64,000 nucleotides of DNA from Phycisphaerales bacterium (GTDB taxonomy: Bacteria > Planctomycetota > Phycisphaerae > Tepidisphaerales > Tepidisphaeraceae). Every line of letters starts with the position of its first letter. Within the stretch, counting starts at the first letter, position 1. The DNA is taken from assembly GCA_020847375.1 (NCBI GenBank), contig JADLCB010000007.1, forward strand, positions 59,133 through 123,132, given 5' to 3'. Made by a program: the position numbers and the translations under genes. The notes beneath the pieces are model-generated. The model was not told the DNA's origin. It did not search any database and was given only the letters and a program-made list of their open reading frames with translations. Shown piece by piece: positions 53,346 through 61,356 of the stretch.

Positions 53346-54449
53346 ATGCCAATGAATAAAAGCAATCACAGGAAAAATGGCGCCATCATGCCCTGGGCGA
53401 TTGTCACGCTGATCGGCCTGATCGCGGTATCGGCGCTGGGGTTGGATTGGGCGCGAGTATCGCTGGTTCAGACCGAGATGCAGCGGGCGGCCGATTCGAT
53501 CGCGCTGGCTGCGGCAGGTCGATTGGCAGGCGGTACGACGGTCGCCACCAGTGCTGCCAACCAGGCGCGGCTAGCCAATCTGGCAGACAACAAAGAAATC
53601 TACATGTCGCGTCTGGATTTTTCTGACTGGGACAGCACCAACGGTCAGTACACCAAGGTGACGGTGGAACTGCTGCGCGATGCAAATCATGGCGGGGTTG
53701 TACCGCTGGCACTGGGACAGGCAGTGGGGATGTCGGGTAAAAGTGTTGCAGTGCGATCCACCGCCAAGGTACTGCCGGAAATTTTTGTCGAACAGGATGT
53801 GCTGGGTTCGGCCAATCCATTCCTGGCGGGAATGCCCAAAGGCTCGGTGGCCAGTGTCAATAACCCGGCTCGAAACCCGGACTATGCTGGTGATGTGAAC
53901 AGTCGTAACCCCAGCAAATGGAAACAGTCGCCGCGTCCCATCACGGGCCTTCCGCTCATTGCCGGTCAGTCGCTGACGTTTGACAATATCGCCGGTACGA
54001 CAAAGCACGGCCCTGATTTGCCGATGTACGAGCCGGATGGCCAAACGGGTGAAAATGGTGTCGGTCGGAGTATTGGCCACAACACCGCTGGCAGCGAGAA
54101 CGGTATCGCCGATGCAACCGTTCCGATCAACGCCCTGGTTGGCGTGTTTCTGGGTCCTGATCGTCCGGACAATACCAGCGCCCCGTCCAAGCTGAATTTT
54201 TCAACGTCAGCTTCGCGCAATCAACAGCGTTATGAGCCGCAACTGAAACAGATTTTTTTCATTGGTGATGGCCGGGCGTGGGTGGTGGATGAAAACGGTC
54301 AGCAGGTCGAAGTTGCCCAGGAATTTATAGTGCCCCAGGGTGCCACTCGACTCTATCTGGCGACGTGGGACTTTTACGAATGGAACAACAACGGCGGTGA
54401 GCGCACCATCGAGATCAAGCGGCCAAAGAAGATCACCTTGGTTGAATGA
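53346..54449 (+). CDS. TadG-like N-terminus fused to a LecA/PA-IL-like domain
   Basis: A 367-aa protein. The N-terminus (about residues 1-60: basic tail, one membrane helix IVTLIGLIAVSALGLDWARV, and the amphipathic VQTEMQRAADSIALAA) is typical of TadE/TadG Flp-pilus assembly proteins. From about residue 195 to the end the pattern ITGLPLIAGQSLTF...PINALVGVFLG...EFIVPQGATRLYLATWDFYEWNNNGG is like the galactose-binding PA-IL lectin fold. The domain would face the periplasm or surface. No other Tad gene is nearby. The ATG at 53346 and the one at 53352 are equally possible; an upstream ATG at 53304 adds 14 residues. Confidence 0.65.
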   Translation: MPMNKSNHRKNGAIMPWAIVTLIGLIAVSALGLDWARVSLVQTEMQRAADSIALAAAGRLAGGTTVATSAANQARLANLADNKEIYMSRLDFSDWDSTNGQYTKVTVELLRDANHGGVVPLALGQAVGMSGKSVAVRSTAKVLPEIFVEQDVLGSANPFLAGMPKGSVASVNNPARNPDYAGDVNSRNPSKWKQSPRPITGLPLIAGQSLTFDNIAGTTKHGPDLPMYEPDGQTGENGVGRSIGHNTAGSENGIADATVPINALVGVFLGPDRPDNTSAPSKLNFSTSASRNQQRYEPQLKQIFFIGDGRAWVVDENGQQVEVAQEFIVPQGATRLYLATWDFYEWNNNGGERTIEIKRPKKITLVE

Positions 54450-54494
54450 AGATGATGGCCGAGCCGCTGAACAATTCAACGGGACTGAAATCGC

Positions 54495-54526
54495 AAATGG
54501 CTGGCCTGGGAAAGGTCAGCCATTTT
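54495..54526. terminator. bidirectional terminator
   Basis: AATGGCTG and CAGCCATT pair, with GCC/GGT inside, followed by TTT. It sits between convergent TadG-like and HAD genes. Confidence 0.75.
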
Positions 54527-54536
54527 GCATTGAGTT

Positions 54537-55328
54537 TCATAATTGTGTCAGATCATCGATAACGTGATCAGGCTGATGATTCGCTCCAACGCTGGACAGG
54601 TGGCTGCGCTGGGTAATGCCGGTAAGGGTCAGAATCGTGCTCATGCCGACGTTTTTGGCGCCCAGGATGTCGGTTTCCAGATTATCGCCGATCAGGACGC
54701 ACCGGGCGGGGTTTACGCCGAGCTTCTGGCATAGAGCGTTGAAAAATGTTGCCTGCGGTTTTCCCAGAAGTATCGGGGTTACACCCGCTGCATATGCCAG
54801 CATGTGCGTCAGCGCACCCGAGCCAAATTCCAGCCCACGCGGACTGGGATAGACGCGATCAGGAAACCCCATTACCCGTGCCCCCTGACGAGCCAGCAGC
54901 AGGGCGATGCGCTGCCGATCCTCGCCGGCGTAATGACTGACGGGTGAACCGACGACAATTGCATCACAGGGTTGATCCGCTGACTCCACCCAGTCAACAG
55001 CGCCGTCGAGCAGCTCGTGCATTCCCTCGGTGGAGAGATTAAATATCCGGGGACGACGCTGGGGGGCTGTCATCGTCAGGACATAATCCGCCAAGGCCCG
55101 GGTGGCGGTATAAATGTGATCAAGCTGAACATCAGCCCCCATGGTTTTCAGCCGATCTGCCAGCCGCTGCGGGCTGTTGGTGCTGTTGCTGAGACAGGCG
55201 TACTTTTGTCCACGTTTTTGTAATCGTCGAATGAGATCAATAGCGCCAGGCAGGGCATGGTCTTCATGGTAAATCGTTCCGTCGAGATCAAGCAGAACAG
55301 CTTCATAATGAGATAAATCGATGGGCAT
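54537..55328 (-). CDS. HAD-superfamily phosphatase, NagD/PNPase type
   Basis: A 263-aa HAD hydrolase. Motif I is LLDLDGTIYHE (nucleophile D14 and D16), motif II SNSTNSP, motif III GKP and motif IV LIGDNLETDILGA. The cap-II arrangement (about residues 80-185) fits NagD-like sugar-phosphate or nucleotide phosphatases. The substrate is unknown. An in-frame ATG at 55352 would add 8 residues. It is divergent from the DUF4149 gene. Confidence 0.9.
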   Translation of the reverse strand: MPIDLSHYEAVLLDLDGTIYHEDHALPGAIDLIRRLQKRGQKYACLSNSTNSPQRLADRLKTMGADVQLDHIYTATRALADYVLTMTAPQRRPRIFNLSTEGMHELLDGAVDWVESADQPCDAIVVGSPVSHYAGEDRQRIALLLARQGARVMGFPDRVYPSPRGLEFGSGALTHMLAYAAGVTPILLGKPQATFFNALCQKLGVNPARCVLIGDNLETDILGAKNVGMSTILTLTGITQRSHLSSVGANHQPDHVIDDLTQL

Positions 55329-55444
55329 GTTGGCGAGTGTAACAGTCGTCATCCCAACGGCAAGCCAACGTCAGCGTCAGACAATGGCTGCTGAATAAAC
55401 GCAAACATTTGTTGAATCGGGCTTAGTTTGTCGGCCACAGATCG

Positions 55445-55450
55445 TATAAT
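55445..55450 (+). promoter_or_regulatory. -10 box of DUF4149 gene, leaderless
   Basis: TATAAT 8 nt before the ATG at 55459. No consensus -35 visible. Confidence 0.55.
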
Positions 55451-55458
55451 GCCCCAGC

Positions 55459-56064
55459 ATGACTTGGGATTTTTATCAACTCGTGCAGATTCTGTACTGG
55501 ATTTCTTTGGCAACGGCGTTCGGCGGGGTTTTGTTTATTGCGCTGGCTGCCCCCGTGATTTTTCGTACGGTGCGTGGAGCTGAACCAACCCTGCCGGCGG
55601 TGCAGAGTGTTAATCTGCAGGGTCAGCACGGTACGCTGCTGGCAGGGACAATCATGAGCAATCTACTGACGATGCTGGGGCGCGTGCAGATTATCTGTGC
55701 CGTTGCGCTGTTGGTCTGCATGATCGCGCAGTTTTTTGTCATCAATCTGGATGGTGGTAATCAGACAGCCATGTTGATTCGCGTAGCGATGTTTGGCCTT
55801 GCGGTTGCCGCCGGAGCGTATGACCGACTGATTATCTGGCCACGGTTGCAGCGCTGCCGCCAGCAATACATTGAACACGCCGATGAGCCGGAGCTTGCCA
55901 ATCAGGCGCGGGCGAAGTTTGATCACGATCATCAAAAAAGCGTTAATCTTCTGGGTCTGGTGCTGTTTTTGTTGCTGGGGATGATTCTATTCAGCGCCAA
56001 TATCACCCCTGCCGCCGCGTCGCGGTCGGTAACGTCGTCGTCGGTGCCGTTATCTTCGGATTGA
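55459..56064 (+). CDS. DUF4149-like membrane protein
   Basis: A 201-aa protein with about four predicted membrane helices (residues about 7-30, 70-95, 98-120, 163-182) and a Ser/Ala tail. The first helix has the family's F-G-G-x-L-F-I-x-L-A-A-P pattern, giving a small signature of DUF4149/TMEM205-like proteins. Function unknown. It lies 76 nt before the precorrin-2 dehydrogenase gene on the same strand, so it may belong to the haem cluster. Confidence 0.65.
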   Translation: MTWDFYQLVQILYWISLATAFGGVLFIALAAPVIFRTVRGAEPTLPAVQSVNLQGQHGTLLAGTIMSNLLTMLGRVQIICAVALLVCMIAQFFVINLDGGNQTAMLIRVAMFGLAVAAGAYDRLIIWPRLQRCRQQYIEHADEPELANQARAKFDHDHQKSVNLLGLVLFLLLGMILFSANITPAAASRSVTSSSVPLSSD

Positions 56065-56140
56065 TTGCGCATACAGCGCACCGTGCCGGTGATCGATCGA
56101 AGTTAGACGCTTGAACTGCCAGTCGATAAAATCCCCCTTA

Positions 56141-56767
56141 ATGAAGCGGCGTTACGCGGTCATGCTGGATGTGGGCAACTGTCGCATTGCCATTATTGGC
56201 GGTGGGGCGGTGGCAGCGCGAAAGGCGATCAGCCTGCTGGGCTGTGGCGCGACGGATGTGCATGTGTTTGCGCCGTCGTTGCACCAATCCATGCCGCCAA
56301 CCATTTATTGGGTGCAGGAGCGCTTTGTTCCTGAACAACTGGATGGGGCCATGCTGGCCTTTGCTGCCACCGATGATGCGCGGGTCAATGAGAAGGTGCT
56401 GCAGGCAGCCCGTGACCGCGGTATCTGGGCTTGTCGGGTTGACGAAGACGGTGACTTTATTACACCGGCGCAGGTCAATGTCCAGGCGGTTCAGATTGCG
56501 GTCAGTGCTGGAAGTGCAGCGTTGTCCATTGCACTGCGCGATCAATTGACCAAATGTGTCGATCAACGGATGGTTAAAATGGCCGGCGCGATGGAGGCAT
56601 TGCGCCCGTTGATCCGCCAGCACTCGACGTTAACAGCCACTGACCGCCGTGCGATATTCCGCGCACTAGCCACGACCGAGGCGCTGGATGTTCTGGATCA
56701 AGGCGGAATCGCCAGCCTCAAGGCGTGGGTCGTCCGCTGCTTCCCGCAGTTGCAAGATATTATTTAG
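56141..56767 (+). CDS. precorrin-2 dehydrogenase / siroheme synthase N-terminal domain
   Basis: A 208-aa Met8/CysG(N)-type protein that oxidises precorrin-2 to sirohydrochlorin with NAD. It begins YAVMLDVGNCRIAIIGGGAVAARKA, the Rossmann NAD site, followed by DGAMLAFAATDDARVNEKV and DFITPAQVN. The C-terminal helical dimerisation part is present, but the chelatase step may be done by another protein. It lacks the methyltransferase half of full CysG. It feeds siroheme for the sulfite reductase at 21903-23585. HemX-like and hemA follow. Confidence 0.88.
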   Translation: MKRRYAVMLDVGNCRIAIIGGGAVAARKAISLLGCGATDVHVFAPSLHQSMPPTIYWVQERFVPEQLDGAMLAFAATDDARVNEKVLQAARDRGIWACRVDEDGDFITPAQVNVQAVQIAVSAGSAALSIALRDQLTKCVDQRMVKMAGAMEALRPLIRQHSTLTATDRRAIFRALATTEALDVLDQGGIASLKAWVVRCFPQLQDII

Positions 56768-56804
56768 TAATGCTTTACGACGTTTTGACTCATTCGGGTA
56801 AATC

Positions 56805-56828
56805 CTGATAAACTAGCTTGTTTATCAG
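56805..56828. repeat. perfect 9-bp inverted repeat upstream of HemX-like gene
   Basis: CTGATAAAC and GTTTATCAG with a 6-nt loop, 38 nt before the ATG. No T-run follows, so it may be an operator or an mRNA hairpin controlling hemX-hemA. Confidence 0.5.
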
Positions 56829-56866
56829 TAACCCGTTTGGGATGAACAGGATTCGACTGGCCGCCT

Positions 56867-57691
56867 ATGGTCTCGACGTTTCAACTTGTGCTGCTTGGCT
56901 TGGCTGGGATACTGTTCGCCGGCGGTTGGGGTGTTGCCCTGTCGCGCCTCTGGAGCAATTGGCCGGGCGTTCGCGGTCTGACGTACAGCTTGGTCGCAGC
57001 CGGGGCAGCCGTCTGCCTGGGGCTGGTTGTCTGGCATTCGTATAAACGCGAAGTTTGGCTGCCGCTGGGGGATAATTTTGACACCCTGATCTGGCTGGCG
57101 GTGTTGCTGTCGTTTTTGATTCTCTATGTTCAGTTTGTCTGTCCGTTGCCGGGATTGGACTGGTTCGTTTTACCGATTGTCGTTTTGCTGGTGATCGCTG
57201 CGGGCGTTTTTGCCAAGGCGCTGCCGCACCAATACATTGCCTCGGCGTGGAAATGGGGGCATCTTGTGACCAGTTACCTCAGTGCCGTTGCGTTTGCCGT
57301 AGCCTTTGCCGTTGGCGCGATGTATTTGCTTATTCACCGTCGGTTGCGAACCAAAAAAGCGCCGGCTGATCCGAATCTTGGGAATCTGGAACGATTGGAA
57401 CGGCTGACCCGAACCAGTGTCAGCCTGGGGTTTTCATTATTGAGTGTTGGTATGGCGACGGGGGTTGTCATTCTGGTTGATAAAGGGCGCAGCAGCGCAT
57501 TTGGCCGTGCGTGGTTGACCAGCCCGAAAATCTGGTTGGCGGTGGCGGTCTGGCTGGCGTATGCCGTCGTTCTGCATGCCCCGATCAACCCCAGTTTTCG
57601 AGGCCGACGGGCTGCGATACTCAGCGTGATTGGATTTGTACTCATGCTCGGCGTCATCGTGGCGGTTCAGTTCATGCCGGAGGGTCCATAG
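56867..57691 (+). CDS. HemX/CcsA-like membrane protein
   Basis: A 274-aa protein with about eight predicted helices, of the CcsA/ResC superfamily in its HemX form. WHSYKREVWLPLGDNFDTLIWLAV resembles the haem-handling region, and HQYIASAWKWGHLVTSYL gives a conserved His. In Bacillus, HemX is encoded beside hemA and lowers HemA level; here too it directly precedes hemA. Its TAG overlaps the hemA GTG by 1 nt. It could also be a cytochrome c assembly protein, but the signature WWD motif is not visible. Confidence 0.75.
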   Translation: MVSTFQLVLLGLAGILFAGGWGVALSRLWSNWPGVRGLTYSLVAAGAAVCLGLVVWHSYKREVWLPLGDNFDTLIWLAVLLSFLILYVQFVCPLPGLDWFVLPIVVLLVIAAGVFAKALPHQYIASAWKWGHLVTSYLSAVAFAVAFAVGAMYLLIHRRLRTKKAPADPNLGNLERLERLTRTSVSLGFSLLSVGMATGVVILVDKGRSSAFGRAWLTSPKIWLAVAVWLAYAVVLHAPINPSFRGRRAAILSVIGFVLMLGVIVAVQFMPEGP

Positions 57692-58998
57692 TGCATCGAC
57701 TGCTCCTGCTGGGACTGGACCACGATACCGCGCCCTTGGCGCTGCGCGAGCGACTGGCGTTTGATGCGGCTGGTTCGCGCGCGATGATGGATGCGTTTGC
57801 CGCGCAATTCCCTGAAGCCGAACTCGTGCCGCTGTCCACCTGCAACCGGGTTGAGCTTTACACCGCGCAGGCTCAGCAGGGTCAACCGCGCAGCGATGAT
57901 CTGATCGGATTTCTTGCCTCGTATCATCACGTCGATATCGAGCACTTAAAACCGCATATTTACCAAAGGCAGGATCGTGCTGTGGTCGAGCACCTGTTCC
58001 GGGTCTGCTCATCCCTTGAATCAATGGTGCTGGGCGAAACGCAGATTCTCGGCCAGGTGCGCAGCGCCTATGAATTGTCGCGCCAGCGCGGTTCGACACG
58101 CACGATCCTTCATCCGCTGTTTCAGCGGGCGATGGCCGTTGGTAAACAGGTTCTGACGCAGACGGATATTGCCGAAGGGCGGCTGAGTATTGCCAGCATA
58201 GCCGTGGATTACGCCCGGCGTATTTTCGAGCGATTTGATGATAAAACGGTGTTGTCGGTCGGGGCCGGCAAGATGGGGGTGCTGGTGCTCAAACATCTGG
58301 CGGATCTCAAGCCGCGCACGCTCGTGGTCTGTTCGCGCGATCTGGCCAAGGCGCAGCGTGTGGCGGGCGAATTCGACGGGCAGGCGATAGGGATGGATCA
58401 GTTGGCCACAAGCCTGGTATCGGCGGATGTCGTGGTCTGCTCGACGGCTTCGGTCGCGCCGATCATCACGCGGACAGCATTTGAACCCATCGTGCGCAAA
58501 CGTCGCAGCCGACCGATTTTCCTGATCGACATTGCCTTGCCGCGCGATATTGAACCGGAAATAGGCCAGCTTAACGGCGTCTATCTTTATAATCTTGATG
58601 ATCTGCAGTTGGTGGTCGAAGGTACGCGTGACAGCCGCCGTGATGCTGTCCGTGATTCGGAAAATCTGATCGCCGGTGCTGTTGAGGAATATACCCAATG
58701 GCATCGGGCGCATGAACTGGGGCCGGTGATTGAGGAGCTGTATCAACGTTACCACCGCCTGGCGCTGGAAGAAGTGAAAAAAGCAATCGAAAAGGTGCCT
58801 CATCCAACCCCGATTAAACGTCAGCGCCTGGAGCAGTTGGCGCGGCGCATCGTCAATAAACTTCTGCACAACCATGTGCGCGAGCTGCGCAACGCGCAGC
58901 GCCTTCACGGCCCGCCAGCCCAGTATCTGCACACCATGGAGGAACAGTTTGATCTGGGGCAGGAATGGCGCGATGAACGCGACAAAGAGCTGAAATAA
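57691..58998 (+). CDS. hemA: glutamyl-tRNA reductase
   Basis: A 435-aa enzyme that starts tetrapyrrole synthesis from glutamyl-tRNA. Catalytic Cys51 lies in LSTCNRVELY, and MVLGETQILGQVR follows. The NADPH segment is VGAGKMGVLVLKHL. The C-terminal dimerisation helices end in NKLLHNHVRELR. The GTG start at 57691 is set by GGAGG (57678-57682) and the 1-nt overlap with the HemX-like stop. It depends on tRNA-Glu, whose gene lies at 29395-29467. Confidence 0.97.
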   Translation: MHRLLLLGLDHDTAPLALRERLAFDAAGSRAMMDAFAAQFPEAELVPLSTCNRVELYTAQAQQGQPRSDDLIGFLASYHHVDIEHLKPHIYQRQDRAVVEHLFRVCSSLESMVLGETQILGQVRSAYELSRQRGSTRTILHPLFQRAMAVGKQVLTQTDIAEGRLSIASIAVDYARRIFERFDDKTVLSVGAGKMGVLVLKHLADLKPRTLVVCSRDLAKAQRVAGEFDGQAIGMDQLATSLVSADVVVCSTASVAPIITRTAFEPIVRKRRSRPIFLIDIALPRDIEPEIGQLNGVYLYNLDDLQLVVEGTRDSRRDAVRDSENLIAGAVEEYTQWHRAHELGPVIEELYQRYHRLALEEVKKAIEKVPHPTPIKRQRLEQLARRIVNKLLHNHVRELRNAQRLHGPPAQYLHTMEEQFDLGQEWRDERDKELK

Positions 58999-59058
58999 GC
59001 CCGCATTACTGTTGGTGGGGAACGCGGAGAGGGGCGCGCTTTTAGCAAGCGTGTAAAT

Positions 59059-59132
<74 letters not shown>

Positions 59133-59223
59133 GCAGCGGCTGGATTGTAACATCCGCAGGCGGTTTGAGTAGATTAAGGTGAGCGATGACCCCAGTTTGC
59201 AGTCCGTTCAGGGATGGGCAAGT

Positions 59224-59697
59224 TTATTTCTTTCCCATGGCTCGCTGCGTGGCAAAAAACTGGCGCAGTAGCTGGGCGCACGACTCCGCCAGCACGCCAG
59301 GCGTACATTCGACCTGATGATTCAATCGACGATCGCTGACGATGCTAAACAGCGATTGACAAGCGCCAGCCTTGGGATCGGCTGCGCCATACACAATGCG
59401 CGGTAGTCGAGCATTGACAATAGCGCCGGCGCACATGGGGCATGGTTCGAGTGTGACATAAAGCGTGCAGTCCAGCAGCCGCCAGTCGCCCAGGGCAGCT
59501 CCAGCAGCGCGAATGGCGATCATCTCCGCGTGGGCAGTGGGGTCGTGATCGATCTGACGACGGTTGTAACCCGTGCCGATAATGCGCTGGGTGGGATTAT
59601 GGAAAATAACGCATCCGATCGGTACTTCGTTCAGCTTCAGCGCTTCCTGGGCTTGGGCAATGGCCAGCAGCATGATTTGCTCGTCAGATTGAAGCAT
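59224..59697 (-). CDS. tadA: tRNA-specific adenosine deaminase
   Basis: A 157-aa cytidine-deaminase-fold enzyme that makes inosine at the wobble position of tRNA-Arg(ACG). Zinc/catalytic residues are H56 and E58 (TAHAEM) and C86/C89 (PCPMC). NEVPIGCVIF and GTGYNRR bind the substrate loop. The ATG at 59697 begins at the usual family position, and the longer frame upstream is discarded. Confidence 0.94.
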   Translation of the reverse strand: MLQSDEQIMLLAIAQAQEALKLNEVPIGCVIFHNPTQRIIGTGYNRRQIDHDPTAHAEMIAIRAAGAALGDWRLLDCTLYVTLEPCPMCAGAIVNARLPRIVYGAADPKAGACQSLFSIVSDRRLNHQVECTPGVLAESCAQLLRQFFATQRAMGKK

Positions 59698-59774
59698 GGG
59701 TGGCAGATTACGGTTGTTGCCGGTCGGTTGAAAGAGGCAGCCCGGCGCGTGGCGAATCAAACAGACAATTTTTG

Positions 59775-60497
59775 TCAGCGATTTTCAACCCAGGTTTGTA
59801 TCGCCCCAGCCTGATCCCAGGTCCAGTCAATCACGGGGTTCAAACGGTCGTTGCGGGCCAGGATGATCAAGGTCAATGTCGGCAGCAACAAACACGAACT
59901 GAAAATAATCAACGCAATGGACTGGCGAAAGAGCAGGCCAGATCGGCGGTTGTTCGATTGATCCGCATTATTATTTTGTCGGTGATTTTGGGATGGAGAC
60001 GAATTGTCGGCAGTTGTCGAGTGGCAGTGCCTTGTACGCCATGAAACGAACAATCCGCACAACAGGGCAATATCGGCGGCTGTAAATGTCATCAAGAGCA
60101 CGCTCCAGTAGGTGTTTGTGCGCGCAAGAGTCAGACCGCAACTGAGCAACAGGCCGAAAAATGCCAGAATCGCACAGCGCTGGCCAATATCGCTGATGAA
60201 GTCAGTGCCTTTGATTGCGCGATGCTTGGCGGGTGCGTGCGTTGCGGTGTCAGAAGATGGCGATGCGGCAAAAATCGGTGCTGATGATGGGGCGGATGGG
60301 AAGGTGGCAGCAGGCGGAGGCTGAGTTGCAAACAATGGCCTGTGCGCCGGCACAGGAGAACGCATCGGCACAGATGCAGCCTGCGGCGGTGCTGAAGTGG
60401 TCGGCGAGGTGGATGCTGGTGTCGGTGGCGCTGGCTCCAGCGGTTTGAGGCTGTAGCCATCATCGAGAGGGTCGATATCAAAAATGTCTTCAGCCAT
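59775..60497 (-). CDS. proline-rich membrane protein, unknown function
   Basis: A 240-aa protein, not recognised. An acidic start (MAEDIFDIDPLDDG) leads into a Pro/Ala/Ser/Thr-rich disordered stretch (about residues 20-95). Two membrane helices follow (about 110-130 and 135-152), a polar Asn/Ser/Gln-rich loop, and one more helix (about 190-212). Its start codon overlaps the Fur-family gene's end by 8 nt, so the two are co-translated. It may be a cytoplasmic-membrane protein under the same control. Confidence 0.65.
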   Translation of the reverse strand: MAEDIFDIDPLDDGYSLKPLEPAPPTPASTSPTTSAPPQAASVPMRSPVPAHRPLFATQPPPAATFPSAPSSAPIFAASPSSDTATHAPAKHRAIKGTDFISDIGQRCAILAFFGLLLSCGLTLARTNTYWSVLLMTFTAADIALLCGLFVSWRTRHCHSTTADNSSPSQNHRQNNNADQSNNRRSGLLFRQSIALIIFSSCLLLPTLTLIILARNDRLNPVIDWTWDQAGAIQTWVENR

Positions 60498-60984
60498 TGT
60501 GATGATCAATCCGTATTCCAGTGGAATGACGATCGGTATTGCACTGCGGGCATAGGCCATGCACTACGACTTCCGAATAATTGATGCGATAACTTTTGCG
60601 CGGCGTAAAGTGATCCAGCACGCGGGTGGATAAAGGCAGGTCGCGCAGGCATTCCACGCTGCCACAGAGCTGACAGACAAAATGAGCATGGGTTGATTGA
60701 GTGTGCTTGGATTGCGCGGGGTCTGTTTTGCGTGTCAGGGCGTAGCGCCAGACGCGATCATCGCCGCGGATGCGATGCAGCATATTTCTGGCTGTCAGCG
60801 TGCTGAGTGTACGATAAACGGTGACGTGATCAGTAGCCGTGCCCAGCGCGCGGGTGATCTGGGCGGCAGCCATTGGTTTATCCGTCGTTGACAGCAGGCG
60901 CAGCACGCCAATGCGAACCGTGGTACGTTTGAGTCCCGCAGCTTTAAGGATCAGGCCGGCCTGGTTGTCCGATGAAAACGGCAC
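60490..60984 (-). CDS. Fur-family transcriptional regulator
   Basis: A 164-aa metal-sensing regulator with a winged helix (RTTVRIGVLRLL...AAQITRALGTATDHVTVYRTLSTL) and the C-terminal dimerisation domain. Structural zinc Cys residues are C104/C107 (CQLC) and C145/C148 (CPQC). Whether it senses iron, zinc or peroxide cannot be said; the regulatory His motif HAHFVC differs slightly from Fur's HHDH. It overlaps a proline-rich membrane protein gene by 8 nt. Confidence 0.92.
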   Translation of the reverse strand: MPFSSDNQAGLILKAAGLKRTTVRIGVLRLLSTTDKPMAAAQITRALGTATDHVTVYRTLSTLTARNMLHRIRGDDRVWRYALTRKTDPAQSKHTQSTHAHFVCQLCGSVECLRDLPLSTRVLDHFTPRKSYRINYSEVVVHGLCPQCNTDRHSTGIRIDHHNG

Positions 60985-61356
60985 GGGTTTATTGTAGCGG
61001 CGTTATTAACGAAGTTAAGTCGTTTGAGCTTCAAAGCCGCGGCGTAATATGCAGGGCTACCGCATATGAAGCTAGGTTTTGATTAGACTCTGTCTAAAAA
61101 CAGAAGTTTGAGTGTCCTGTCCCCCTACTAAAATGTCTCAGGTTTGAAGATTAGGATGACAAGCCCTTTCAGGCCTGACGTCCTAATGCTGCGAGTTGGG
61201 ACAGGAATGGGGTCTGGACAGTTGCGCATGATTCAAGTATGACTTCCCTGAATATGAGGCGGTCATCCACGACTCGATCAACCACCCGCCGAAAGTTGTG
61301 TTCATCTGCCCGATTTTGTGTAGATTCGTTTTTAGATTTTTTATTTGCTGCATCCC
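60985..61356. other. 372-nt region with nested inverted repeats
   Basis: No gene is recognised; a 129-aa minus-strand frame overlapping the next gene is a shadow. It holds a TCTGT/ACAGA hairpin (61089-61104), CCTGTCCC (61116-61123) facing GGGACAGG (61198-61205), and ATTAGGA (61150-61156) facing TCCTAAT (61181-61187). This nested structure may be a decayed mobile-element end or REP-like unit. Confidence 0.45.
61089..61205. repeat. nested inverted repeats, possible REP/MITE-like remnant
   Basis: Outer arms CCTGTCCC/GGGACAGG enclose inner arms ATTAGGA/TCCTAAT. A separate TCTGT/ACAGA hairpin lies just before. Similar GTCCC ends occur in REP-type elements; no second copy was seen in this window. 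Confidence 0.35.

Noticed and set aside
57511..57690. Upstream extension of hemA inside the HemX-like gene
   Set aside because: The extension is a shadow of the HemX-like gene; GGAGG and the GTG at 57691 give the proper start, and the family begins there.
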